Shown: positions 24,770-33,276 of the stretch, one piece after another
Position numbering within the stretch: position 1 is the stretch's first letter
Layout: the number at the start of each line of letters is the position of its first letter
Assembly (NCBI GenBank): GCA_947494035.1
Contig: CANLTN010000016.1
Location: forward strand, 1 to 64,000
Source: Pseudovibrio sp947494035
Lineage (GTDB): Bacteria > Pseudomonadota > Alphaproteobacteria > Rhizobiales > Stappiaceae
Direction: 5' to 3'
DNA: 64,000 bases
Notes under the pieces: model-generated
Databases searched by the model: none
Seen by the model: only the letters and a program-made list of their open reading frames with translations
Told to the model about the DNA's origin: nothing
Translations under genes and position numbers: made by a program

Positions 24770-26203
24770 TTAAAGCTGCTTTTCCAGCCAGCTTCGGCTG
24801 CCTTCTTCCAGCGTGCTGCGCGCAGACAAGATGTTTGCAACATGCTCAGGGAAGGAGGATAGCTCGTAACTCAGCGTGTACTCCAGTTCGCCCTGCGTGC
24901 CATTGGCATGCCAGATCACATGCTGCACAGCTGGCGTATTGCCATTCAACACAGCGGGTTTCTCAAGCCATGGTAGTGCAGAAAGTGTTGTTTCCTCAGG
25001 AACTTCTATCTGTGGAGGCGTTACCTCCGCCAGCTCCAGTTTCTGCGAGACCTGCGTGGAAATAGGCAGTGTCCAAAGCACTGTCAGGAACCAGAGCAGG
25101 GCAGGGACACGAACAACTTCTACAAGTCGAAGCTTGAACTTGCCCTCCAGAAACTGGGAGATCATCACCAATCCGGCCAGAATAAGCACGACCCCAAACG
25201 CCAGTTCCCGTGCGCTTAGCTGAGGCGAAAGGAAGATGAACATCGTCACGAGCAACGCCAGCAATGCGAAGGAAATGCTGCAATAAAGCTTCGTCAGCCC
25301 AGACACTTCAGGGTCATATTTGGGACGGTTTTTAACTCCGGTTTTTTGCAGCTTGGTGGTCTTGCGGCGCCTGTCTTCAGGCCGCCAGCCCGTTGGCTTG
25401 AACCAAAGCCGGATTTTGTCCCACCAGTTGCGGGTATGAAGGCTGTCACGAAACAGCATGGACCAGTGTTGCAGGTTGGCCGTCACGGGGTTCCATGTTT
25501 TCAGTGGGGTTGTCGTCCCGTAATGGCAAGGATGCTCTGCCACCTCTGGCTGCCAGGTGCCAAACACCCGGTCCCAAATGACCAGTGTGCCACCAAAATT
25601 CTTGTCGATGTAAATCGGGTTCTTGGCGTGGTGCACCCGGTGGCTTGATGGCGTGGAAAACACGCCTTCCATCAGGGGAATACGATCAATCGCCTGCGTG
25701 TGCAGCCAGAACTGATAGGCCTTAAGCACCAAAAACTGAACAAGAAAGACCTCAGGTGGACAGCCAAGAAAGGCCAGCGGCAGGTAAAACACCCAAGAGA
25801 AAGCATACTGAAACGCGCTCTGTCGCAGCGCGGTGGTCAGGTTATACTCCTCGCTCTGGTGGTGCCCCACATGCGCGCCCCAAAGCACGTTGTAGGTGTG
25901 TGCGATGCGATGGAACCAGTAATAACAAAAGTCCACGCCAAAGAAGAAAACCACCCATGTGAGCCAACTGGTGGAGGCAAAATCAAACAGCCGATGGGAT
26001 GACCACGCCCAGATAAACACCGAAAATGTAAAGGTTTTTAGCAGTGCATCTGATACGAGCAGACATATGCCCATTGAAAGGCTGGCAATGTTGTCATTAA
26101 ATCGGTGCAGATCCCGCCCTATGATCCGCAGATAAGCATATTCCACCAGCATGAAAAACAGAAACAGCGGAATACCCAGCGCCGTTACGTTATACTCTGC
26201 CAT
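24770..26203 (-). CDS. Fatty-acid-hydroxylase-superfamily membrane enzyme resembling alkylglycerol monooxygenase
   Basis: 477-aa membrane protein with the eight-His di-iron signature: HRIAH (98-102), HVGHH (111-115) and SHRVHH (187-192), plus His168. It is usually annotated sterol desaturase. The blocks SEEYNLTTALRQS, YQFWLHTQ, STPSSHRVHHAKN and IDKNFGGTLVIWDRVFGTW closely follow animal alkylglycerol monooxygenase (AGMO/TMEM195), which cleaves the ether bond of alkylglycerols using tetrahydrobiopterin. The C-terminal third adds about three more helices and a soluble tail. Ether-lipid cleavage is inferred from these shared blocks and from the AGPS-like gene 6 kb away. Confidence 0.82.
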   Translation of the reverse strand: MAEYNVTALGIPLFLFFMLVEYAYLRIIGRDLHRFNDNIASLSMGICLLVSDALLKTFTFSVFIWAWSSHRLFDFASTSWLTWVVFFFGVDFCYYWFHRIAHTYNVLWGAHVGHHQSEEYNLTTALRQSAFQYAFSWVFYLPLAFLGCPPEVFLVQFLVLKAYQFWLHTQAIDRIPLMEGVFSTPSSHRVHHAKNPIYIDKNFGGTLVIWDRVFGTWQPEVAEHPCHYGTTTPLKTWNPVTANLQHWSMLFRDSLHTRNWWDKIRLWFKPTGWRPEDRRRKTTKLQKTGVKNRPKYDPEVSGLTKLYCSISFALLALLVTMFIFLSPQLSARELAFGVVLILAGLVMISQFLEGKFKLRLVEVVRVPALLWFLTVLWTLPISTQVSQKLELAEVTPPQIEVPEETTLSALPWLEKPAVLNGNTPAVQHVIWHANGTQGELEYTLSYELSSFPEHVANILSARSTLEEGSRSWLEKQL

Positions 26204-26601
26204 TTAATCCCCCCTCGCGCATTGCTGCCTAAACCTTGGCAACCCGCGTAAAACACAAAATGCATACTTCCGAAGTCCGTCCCACAGTCGAAAAGCAAAG
26301 GCAAACACAAGTAGTTAAGGCTGGTCAGCAGGGTGCAGAGATAAGCCGGCCCTCCTTCAAGACTCATGAGTTGACTTTAACGTAAAGGCAGCGTGACGGG
26401 CTGACAACTTAAATTTCTGCGTCCAGACCACAAATTGTCGCAAGATCCAAACCTGTATCCCTCAGCCTTGTGACTGCGATAACATGTCCGAGGATAAGAT
26501 AATCTGCTGTATTCCCTAGAAGAATCAGCAATTACAGTGCGGCAACTGCGCACATTACATACAAAGTCTCTGCAAATTTTGTTTGAATTGCGCTAAGTTA
26601 A

Positions 26602-26630
26602 TTGACAGGCAAGTAGGGGTGCCCTACTTA
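26602..26630 (+). promoter_or_regulatory. Sigma-70-like promoter with overlapping palindromic operator
   Basis: TTGACA (26602-26607), 17-base spacer, TACTTA (26625-26630). A perfect palindrome AAGTAGGG-GTG-CCCTACTT (26611-26629) covers the spacer and the -10 element, the usual place for a repressor. It points at the XapX gene with a leader of about 160 bases. Confidence 0.5.
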
Positions 26631-26677
26631 GCGGCCTTCAGATTTTCTACAGGGTCTACACCTGCGAAAGATTTTCA

Positions 26678-26719
26678 TTACTCGCTTACGCACTGGGGAG
26701 TGCATTTGTGAGTGAGTAA
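26678..26719 (+). ncRNA. Structured leader, possible attenuator
   Basis: TTACTC...GCACT pairs with AGTGC...GAGTAA around a GGG loop, with an internal loop between the two helices; CGGTTTTTCG follows closely. It lies in the predicted untranslated leader of the XapX gene and could act as an attenuator or protein-binding site. Prediction by eye only. Confidence 0.35.
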
Positions 26720-26796
26720 ACGGTTTTTCGTGTGCCTGTAGTTTTGGGAATAACCGAGTTTTCTGAACAACAAAGAAATAATTACCAGGGGACCAC

Positions 26797-26967
26797 ATGA
26801 CTGAGCTGCTTCTTTCAACGCTTGCAGGTGTCATTATTGGCGCAATTTTCACCGCAATCAAACTGCCTATTCCAGCTCCGCCAGTTCTGTCTGGCTGTGT
26901 AGCAATTCTTGGCGTTTGGGGCGGGCATCAGCTTGTGTTGCAGATTACCGAACGTTTCTTTTCCTAA
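26797..26967 (+). CDS. XapX domain (DUF1427) membrane micro-protein
   Basis: A 56-aa protein, MTELLLSTLAGVIIGAIF..., with two hydrophobic helices (about 4-20 and 29-47) around the motif KLPIPAPPVLSG, the core of the XapX family (named from xanthosine-utilisation loci). Function of the family is unknown. AGGGGACC precedes the ATG. It is a single-gene unit with its own promoter and a strong terminator downstream. Confidence 0.85.
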   Translation: MTELLLSTLAGVIIGAIFTAIKLPIPAPPVLSGCVAILGVWGGHQLVLQITERFFS

Positions 26968-27037
26968 AGCCTGCTCGCGATAAGCGGGTTCGTTTTTTCC
27001 ATCAGGAAGACGTGCTTAAAGAATTTTGGACGAACTT

Positions 27038-27073
27038 TAAAAAGCGGTGCTGTTTTTCAGTACCGCTTTTTTG
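27038..27073 (+). terminator. Rho-independent terminator
   Basis: AAAAAGCGGTGCTG pairs with CAGTACCGCTTTTTT (one G-T pair) around a TTTTT loop, ending in T6. It terminates transcripts from the XapX gene 70 bases upstream. Confidence 0.85.
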
Positions 27074-27137
27074 TGCTTGCGAAATAAAGAAAGAAAAAGT
27101 TATATAAAAACAAAAATATTATTATATGGAGATTCCC

Positions 27138-27716
27138 ATGAATGTTCTTTTCATCTCTGGAAGTACCAGAGACGGCTCTTTGAACAAGCGCCTTCTGGAC
27201 GCCGCTGCAAACGAGGCGCGCAAGTTAAACCATCAAGCGACCACCCTGCCGGACCAGCTGGCATCTTTTCCCCTTTTTCACGTTGAAATTGAGGCCGACC
27301 CGCTCAATCAGGAACGCCTTCAGGTTCTTCGCCAACAGATTGAAGCAGCTGACGTAATCCTGATCTCCTCACCAGAATACAACGGCTTCCATACCCCGCA
27401 CCTTCACAACATATTCACCTGGGCCTCCAGACGCGCAAAAGGGCAATCCCATTCTGTGCTTGAGGGAAAAGTCATGGGCTTGATCTCTGCTGCACCAGGC
27501 CAGTTTGGCGGCGTAAGAATGTTGCCACGTCTCGCGTCCTTTGCCGCTGATCACGGCTGCTGGGTGCATCCAAGGTATGTAGCTGTTGGCGGGATGGCGT
27601 CAAAGACTGACGACAACGGCCAGCTAACCTGCTCTGAAACCGCCCAAAAACTGCGGAACCTGATTGATCAGCTCTGCCAGATGGCAACGCCGGTACGCAT
27701 TGCAGAGCCAGCATAA
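27138..27716 (+). CDS. NADPH-dependent FMN reductase family protein
   Basis: 192-aa flavodoxin-fold reductase. Phosphate-binding loop ISGSTRDGSLNKRLL (5-19) and FMN loop ISSPEYNGFHTPHLHN (about 76-91) are typical of the SsuE/ArsH/azoreductase-like NAD(P)H:FMN family. GGAG six bases before ATG 27138 selects it over the upstream in-frame start at 27126. A terminator directly follows, so it is monocistronic. A role in quinone or chromate reduction is possible but not shown. Confidence 0.87.
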   Translation: MNVLFISGSTRDGSLNKRLLDAAANEARKLNHQATTLPDQLASFPLFHVEIEADPLNQERLQVLRQQIEAADVILISSPEYNGFHTPHLHNIFTWASRRAKGQSHSVLEGKVMGLISAAPGQFGGVRMLPRLASFAADHGCWVHPRYVAVGGMASKTDDNGQLTCSETAQKLRNLIDQLCQMATPVRIAEPA

Positions 27717-27745
27717 GCAGCCAGTCTACACCCCGTGAGGAAGCA

Positions 27746-27774
27746 AACCCGGCTCTGACAAGGCCGGGTTTTTT
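27746..27774 (+). terminator. Rho-independent terminator of the FMN reductase gene
   Basis: Perfect 8-bp stem AACCCGGC/GCCGGGTT with a 9-base loop, followed directly by TTTT. Confidence 0.85.
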
Positions 27775-27944
27775 GATGCCTGCCTGATTATCTTGCGAGC
27801 ACTTTGAACAAACATTGGGCAGCGATATCGCTGTCAAATTGATGGTCCAAAGTGACGTCTAAAGTCAGATATTTTAAATATAACAGTAACTTATATGGAA
27901 ATTGATGATCACTCACAAGGTTGGCATGTCCTTTGCTTTTACAC

Positions 27945-28130
27945 CTGCGTACCTCGCTTACAAGAAGTACGCAGCAACGAGGATTTGCCCACATAGCGCG
28001 CGGAGAGGGGGCAGCCAAAGGAACTCACAATGCCACGTTTGGAGAGGCGGGCCTTTACCGAGGCTTAAGGCGAGTGAATTTCTGATCTGCGCGCGGGGGG
28101 AGATGAAGCAGTAGGCATCTCCCCCTTCTT
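27945..28130 (+). ncRNA. Candidate untranslated RNA or leader ahead of the LysE-type gene
   Basis: The 498 bases between the FMN reductase and LysE-type genes have no convincing protein. They contain a perfect stem CTGCGTAC/GTACGCAG (27945-27974) and, 120 bases later, a 10-bp GC-rich stem GGGGGAGATG/CATCTCCCCC (28096-28125) followed by TTCTTTCTT. The end looks like a terminator. This could be a small RNA or a riboswitch-like leader controlling the exporter 85 bases downstream. I recognise no known class. Confidence 0.35.
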
Positions 28131-28214
28131 TCTTCGCAGTCTTGAATAAGCTTGCGTCGGTTTATGCGTTGCTTTGCGTTCTTTATGCATTTCTAGCGTT
28201 GCAATGGAAAAAAC

Positions 28215-28865
28215 ATGGAACTTCTCACGTCTTTTGATGCCACTTTGGTGTTTGGATTTATCGTCACCTTTATGGCGCTCAATTTCACCCCCGGTCCAGC
28301 GGTCCTGAAAGTGGTGGGTGACAGCATCTCGAACGGGATTGGTAAAACCCATGCCAGCATGGCTGGTGTGTTTGGTGCCAACCTCATGTATGCACTGCTC
28401 GCCGCTGCGGGGATGAGTGCGCTGCTGTTGTCTTTCCCGGTCCTGTTCGAGACGGTAAAATGGATTGGCGTAGCTTATCTATTGTATCTTGCATATGGCT
28501 CCTTCAAAGCCGCCTTGTCAGCCTCGCTGGGCGAAGCAAAAGAACGTAAACCAGCGTCTGCTCTGAAGCTGTTTCTCACCTCTTTCGCAATGCAGGGCGC
28601 CAATCCGAAATCGGTGCTGTCCTTCGGCGCAATGTTGCCGGTATTTGCAGGGGAAGGCGACGGCATGGCAGGGCGCATGATGGCGTTGGCCGTCTTTAAC
28701 ATCGCGTTGGAATATCCGGCCTTGCTGTTTTACGCCTATCTGGGAACCCGCGCCTCAAAGTTTGCCGTTTCCGCCCGCTCCCGCGCGCTCATGGATGGGT
28801 TTGCCGGCACAGCTCTGGCAGGGGCCGCCTACATGATCTCTAAGAGCACGCTCAAAACGCAGTAA
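28215..28865 (+). CDS. LysE/RhtB-family amino-acid exporter
   Basis: 216-aa inner-membrane protein with about six helices. The N-terminal signature FTPGPAVLKVVGDSISNG (about 25-42) is that of LysE/RhtB exporters of amino acids and homoserine compounds. Length is normal. It converges with the alpha/beta hydrolase gene, only 11 bp apart. Substrate not predictable. Confidence 0.9.
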   Translation: MELLTSFDATLVFGFIVTFMALNFTPGPAVLKVVGDSISNGIGKTHASMAGVFGANLMYALLAAAGMSALLLSFPVLFETVKWIGVAYLLYLAYGSFKAALSASLGEAKERKPASALKLFLTSFAMQGANPKSVLSFGAMLPVFAGEGDGMAGRMMALAVFNIALEYPALLFYAYLGTRASKFAVSARSRALMDGFAGTALAGAAYMISKSTLKTQ

Positions 28866-28876
28866 CCAGCTACACC

Positions 28877-29719
28877 TCATGCATTTAGAAAACCCAGTGC
28901 CTTCTTGTTAAAGAGCGCTGGGTTTTCAAACATCAGGAAGTGACTACCACCGTCAACCTCGCTGAAAACCTCAAGAGAGGCCTCTGGCATAGTGTCTGCG
29001 ATAAACTGTTGCGATGCCAGTGGGTGCTGACTGGCCTCGCCTGTAAACACCAGAGTGCGCTGGTGAATGTTGGGCAGAATGGGGCGCCAGTCCTGCATCA
29101 TCAGGTTATCTATAAGAGAAGCAGCATATTCTCGGGGCAACTTCAGATTCTCGGCAGCCAACTCACGCAGAGCGGTATCACTGACGCCGCTCGTGAACAT
29201 CCCGCCAATAATGGCAAGATGATCCTCGATACTGCGTGTCCTGCGAATAGCGACCACCATCTCATCGAGTGATTCCAATGAGAGGTGCATAGAACCTGCT
29301 TGTTTGATCTCGTGTTCTGTCCACGAAGGCCTTGCCATCAGGGCAGCTGGCTCGTCTATAAAAATCAGACGGCGTGCAGGGCGTTCGGTTCCAAACATAT
29401 CCATGTATGCCCAGAGCATTGCAACACTAAGTGAGTGCCCAACCGCGTCGAAGTCGTGAAGGTCCAGCGCTTCGACCACATCAAAAAGATCCTTGGCAAA
29501 CCGCTCGATTCGATAACCATCTGCCGGCTTTTGTGAGTCACCATGGCCCCGGTTCTCGAGCGCATAAACCGTGTGACCCTGGCAAAAGTCTTCAAACTGC
29601 CCTGCATATACAGTTGCAGTTTGGCTCCAGCCACCCAGCAAAAAGACAGGCCGCCCATGGCCACCTGTCAGATAGGAGAGCTGGACGCCATCACGGGTCT
29701 GCACGAACTTACGTTCCAT
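28877..29719 (-). CDS. Alpha/beta hydrolase
   Basis: 280-aa cytoplasmic alpha/beta-hydrolase. Oxyanion region FLLGGWSQTA, nucleophile elbow AVGHSLSVAML (Ser about residue 95), a late Asp/Glu in LVFTGEASQHPL and the terminal His in DGGSHFLMFENP form the triad. Resembles esterase/haloperoxidase/BioH-like enzymes; the substrate is unknown. AAGGA lies 10 bases upstream of the ATG. Confidence 0.85.
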   Translation of the reverse strand: MERKFVQTRDGVQLSYLTGGHGRPVFLLGGWSQTATVYAGQFEDFCQGHTVYALENRGHGDSQKPADGYRIERFAKDLFDVVEALDLHDFDAVGHSLSVAMLWAYMDMFGTERPARRLIFIDEPAALMARPSWTEHEIKQAGSMHLSLESLDEMVVAIRRTRSIEDHLAIIGGMFTSGVSDTALRELAAENLKLPREYAASLIDNLMMQDWRPILPNIHQRTLVFTGEASQHPLASQQFIADTMPEASLEVFSEVDGGSHFLMFENPALFNKKALGFLNA

Positions 29720-30265
29720 GGTGGTTAGGGTCCTTCCTGCACCATTTCAAAAGCTGGCAAGAATGCTAGTGGCCAAGCGTTACGCATCCGTGAAAGAGAC
29801 ACGGCAGGTGCAAGCGATCATACAATTTCGCCCGGTGTACTGAATAACTGGTCCTGTATCTCCTAAGGTCAGTATGCCGAGGATAGCGCGGGCCCCAACG
29901 CAACACAGCCGCGCAAGAGTGCCTGAAAACGAGAGCGCAAATCACCTTCAACATTGAAGTGCAGTCAATTACTTAACTCGCCTAAGCTGTGCGCGATCGC
30001 GGCGCTCAACTGCACCCGCCAACGACACTTCCATGACCCCTTATGGAGAAACACGCGAGCCATCCGATAATAATACCAATTCAAAATTCTCCATCTATTT
30101 GCGGAACAGAATGTTGACAGGTCAGGCCAGAAGAAAGCTATGCTCATGCCGTCGCTGATGGAGCGAAACCGGATCTTCAGACGGGGAAACACACAAACTC
30201 AGGCCGCTGAAACCTGCTTGGTGTGCGTTCTGCAAGTATCCTGAAAGTGGTGAGGAGGTGCGCCC
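29720..30265. other. Intergenic promoter region of the GH20 gene
   Basis: No gene supported. TTGACA (30114-30119) with TATGCT (30139-30144, 19-base spacing) is a weak promoter candidate. The GH20 start has an excellent GAGGAGGT ribosome-binding site. I did not find a clear operator shared with the GntR/transporter intergenic region. Confidence 0.35.
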
Positions 30266-32185
30266 ATGGAATCTACTGGCTGTGTCGAAACGGCAATCAG
30301 AATGGAAACATGGCGCACTGAGGACCGGCAGATCAACTGCATCCTTTCCGCCAGCGTAGACACCTCCATCTCCAACCACACCCTGTGCTTCAGTATGCTT
30401 GCCCTTTGCGAAGTGACTGAAGGTGCGAAAGTGCGGCATAGGACGGCAAGCTACATTGAACTCCAATTTGAACAGGAAGGGCTGGGAGCAGGGCAGGCGC
30501 AACAGTTCTCGCTCAAGTACGAGGGCAACAGAAACCCCGCTAACCGCAGCTGGTTTCCCAAAGGGGCTTACCTGCGCTTGCAGGATGGTCGCATATTGCC
30601 AGTCGAAATCATCCCGCGTGGCATCGATCCGCACTTTACCACCAGACTGTCAGAGCAACACGCTGATCCGGCATCCGGCCAACTCATGCTGACCCCGACA
30701 CCGCAAAGCTGGCAGCCCTCCGGTGAAATCCTGCATGTGAGTGATGGCTACACACTGGATGCCTCTTGGGATACAGAAGAGCCTGCGGCAAGTGTGATGG
30801 TTGTCGATGCTCTGGCACAGCGCAACACCATCGGCCCGTTTCTTTCTCAGGGCGGAGTCCCGCTGCTCTTCACCAAAAAGCAAACTCTGGCAGAAGATGC
30901 CTATGAGCTGATAATCTCGCCGGAAGGGATCACCCTTACCGCATCCGGTGCAACGGGCGTCTATTACGGCGCAATCACACTGCTCAATCTCAAGCTGATC
31001 TACGGCGGAACCATACCCTGCGGGCAAATCACAGATGCCCCGCGTTTCGAATGGCGCGGCCAGCATCTGGACTGCGCGCGCCACTTCTACCAGCCCGAAA
31101 CACTGCTGCGCCTGCTGGACATGATGGCCCTGCTCAAGCTCAACCGTTTCCACTGGCACTTTTGCGATGATGAAGCGTTCCGTCTGGAAGTGGAAAGCTA
31201 TCCGCAGCTTTGGCAACAATCCGGCCTGCGCGGAGAAGGTAGGGTTGTTCCGGGCGTCTTCGGGGGAACCGCTAGCCCGCAAGGGGGCACCTATTCCAAA
31301 GCCTTCGCCCAGCAATTGGTGGGCCATGCCAAGCAGCTCCACATCGAAGTCCTGCCAGAAATTGAGATCCCAGCCCATTCATGGGCCGCGCTGCAAATCC
31401 ATCCAGAACTGAGAGAGCCAGAAGACAAAAGCAACGAAGTCTCCATCCAAGGCTATCTGGAAAATACCATCAATCCAGCTCTGCCAGCAGCGTGGACCTA
31501 CATGGAAGCGCTTGCCGAAGAGATCACTGGTCTATTCCCGTTCGCCCACCTCCACTTAGGCTGTGATGAACGCCCGCCCGCAGCGTGGACCAAATCCCCC
31601 GCCATCGATAAGCTGAAGGCAGATCAGGGCCTCAAAACTGCCGACGATGTACAAGGCTGGATGATGGAAAAGCTCGGCGCTTACGTTCAATCTCTGGGCG
31701 TTCGTCCTGCCGCATGGGAGGAAGCCGCCAAAGGCGCAAACGGGGGCATCAACAACAACGCCATCCTGTTCTCATGGAGCGAGCAAGGTCCGGGGCTGGC
31801 TGCTGCGCGCAAAGGATATTCCGTCGTCATGACACCCGCTGCCCATGCCTATTGGGACATTGCCCCCTCCGATGACTTCAACGAAATCGGCACCAACTGG
31901 GCAGGCATCACCAGCCTCGCCGACAGCATCAACTGGGATCCGGTACCTGAAAACGAACCGGAGCTGGAGGACAAAATTATCGGTGCGCAAGGCTGTCTAT
32001 GGTCAGAGGTCGTCCAACGCGACGCCAACATGGAAACGATGATCGCCCCGCGTATTCTAGGCATCGCGGAAATCGGCTGGGCCACCCGCGCCAACAAACC
32101 GGATGCAGAAAAACTCACGCAAAAAGCAGCCTGCTACACCAAGCTGTTCTCCGCTATCGGCTGGCATCAGGATGTGAGGGATTAG
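30266..32185 (+). CDS. Beta-N-acetylhexosaminidase, GH20, cytoplasmic
   Basis: 639-aa glycoside hydrolase family 20 enzyme that removes terminal GlcNAc/GalNAc by substrate-assisted catalysis. The catalytic Asp434-Glu435 pair lies in HLHLGCDERPPAAW. The GH20b-like alpha/beta domain precedes the barrel (ASGATGVYYGAITLLNL; DAPRFEWRGQHLDCARHF). GGAGGT 6 bases before ATG 30266 supports the start. No signal peptide is visible, so it acts in the cytoplasm on imported amino-sugar oligosaccharides, fitting the ABC transporter and catabolic operon across the GntR gene. Confidence 0.92.
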   Translation: MESTGCVETAIRMETWRTEDRQINCILSASVDTSISNHTLCFSMLALCEVTEGAKVRHRTASYIELQFEQEGLGAGQAQQFSLKYEGNRNPANRSWFPKGAYLRLQDGRILPVEIIPRGIDPHFTTRLSEQHADPASGQLMLTPTPQSWQPSGEILHVSDGYTLDASWDTEEPAASVMVVDALAQRNTIGPFLSQGGVPLLFTKKQTLAEDAYELIISPEGITLTASGATGVYYGAITLLNLKLIYGGTIPCGQITDAPRFEWRGQHLDCARHFYQPETLLRLLDMMALLKLNRFHWHFCDDEAFRLEVESYPQLWQQSGLRGEGRVVPGVFGGTASPQGGTYSKAFAQQLVGHAKQLHIEVLPEIEIPAHSWAALQIHPELREPEDKSNEVSIQGYLENTINPALPAAWTYMEALAEEITGLFPFAHLHLGCDERPPAAWTKSPAIDKLKADQGLKTADDVQGWMMEKLGAYVQSLGVRPAAWEEAAKGANGGINNNAILFSWSEQGPGLAAARKGYSVVMTPAAHAYWDIAPSDDFNEIGTNWAGITSLADSINWDPVPENEPELEDKIIGAQGCLWSEVVQRDANMETMIAPRILGIAEIGWATRANKPDAEKLTQKAACYTKLFSAIGWHQDVRD

Positions 32186-32195
32186 ATAGAAAAAG

Positions 32196-32226
32196 ACCCG
32201 CGCCAAACTTTGGCAGCGGGCCTTTT
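32196..32226. terminator. Bidirectional terminator between GH20 and gntR
   Basis: CCCGCGCCAAA pairs with TTTGGCAGCGGG around a short loop. T-runs flank both sides (CCTTTTAG rightward, TCTTTTTCT leftward), so it can end both convergent transcripts. Confidence 0.8.
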
Positions 32227-32233
32227 AGAATCG

Positions 32234-33001
32234 TTAAGCGCTGCGCAATTCCGCAACAAAATCATAGATGTCACCGCGATAAACACCAGCAGTCAGCTCA
32301 ATCACCCGTCCGCTGGGCAGGTAGGCGGTGCGGTCGATGTAAAGCGCGGCATCCCCCTCTGCCACTTCCAACAGCTCCGCCTGTCCCGCTGTCAGCTTGC
32401 AGGCAGAAATACGCTGGATCGCACGGGAGGGGCGAATACCCTGCGCGGACAAAACTTCATAAAGCGACGTCACCACATCATCAGGGTTTGGCAAAAATTC
32501 GCTGGAGAGTGAACTGGTTTCCACGGCCATCGGAATGCCATCCGCACGGCGCAGACGCTTGATGCGCACAACCTGCTCGCCGGAAGCCAGCCCAAGTGAC
32601 ACGATCTCCTCAGGCGAGGGCAGGTAGGTTCCGCTTTCCAGAAGTTCAGAGGAAGACGTCATGCCACGCCGCTGCATGTCCTCGGTAAACGAGGTCAAAC
32701 GCGACAGCGACTGTTCCATGCGCTGCACCTTGGGTGCCACAAACGAACCGGACCCGCGACGCTGAATCACCAGCCCGTCTTCCACCAGCTGCCCGATTGC
32801 CTTGCGAATCGTTACCCGCGACAGGCCGGTCATCGCCGCCAATTCACGTTCCGCCGGCAACGTCGCTTCAGCAGGCAAATGCCCGTTTTTGATCGCAGAT
32901 TCCAGATGGCGCTGCAGCTGCAAGTACCTCGGCCCTCCACTTTGATGGTGCCAGGACGTGGGAGAAAACAGCTCAGAATATTGGGTTTGGTTTATCGCCA
33001 T
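32234..33001 (-). CDS. GntR-family (HutC subfamily) regulator of amino-sugar use
   Basis: 255-aa repressor with an N-terminal winged helix (LPAERELAAMTGLSRVTIRKAIGQLVEDGL) and a C-terminal UTRA effector domain. The HutC/NagR subfamily usually senses sugar phosphates, e.g. GlcN6P. ATG 33001 is preferred over the TTG at 33013. It is divergent from the transporter operon and convergent with GH20, so it likely controls the whole 30-43 kb block. Direct repeats of AAGACC at 33039 and 33050 (11-bp period) are candidate binding half-sites. Confidence 0.88.
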   Translation of the reverse strand: MAINQTQYSELFSPTSWHHQSGGPRYLQLQRHLESAIKNGHLPAEATLPAERELAAMTGLSRVTIRKAIGQLVEDGLVIQRRGSGSFVAPKVQRMEQSLSRLTSFTEDMQRRGMTSSSELLESGTYLPSPEEIVSLGLASGEQVVRIKRLRRADGIPMAVETSSLSSEFLPNPDDVVTSLYEVLSAQGIRPSRAIQRISACKLTAGQAELLEVAEGDAALYIDRTAYLPSGRVIELTAGVYRGDIYDFVAELRSA

Positions 33002-33276
33002 AGTGCCAGTCAATCAAAGTTGCGCTTTGTGTTTTGATAAGACCTTTTTAAGACCAATGCAAATTTCGAAAGAGAGAAAATTGCGTGAAACTCCCAATAA
33101 ATCGCTGAATCCCGCCAAAAACAGGATTGGCGTTTTTGAGGTAGTAAAGTGGTAGACAAATGGATTTGGTTTGGTACTGTTTTAAGACTCGCAAAAAACG
33201 TGGTTCGTCTCCCTGGCGATAACAAGACGCAAGTGGCGAGTGATAGCCGATCACTTTTGGGAACTGGGGAGAGCGC

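Larger units (their letters stand above)
26204..26796. other. 593-bp non-coding region ahead of the XapX gene
   Basis: No convincing gene on either strand. It holds a promoter with an embedded palindrome (26602-26630), a GGTCTACACC palindrome (26653-26662) and a large leader stem-loop (26678-26719). The 5' part shows nothing I can name. Confidence 0.5.

Noticed and set aside
27902..28114. 70-codon forward frame before the LysE-type gene
   Set aside because: Composition does not look like protein and it spans hairpins; an RNA or leader is more likely.
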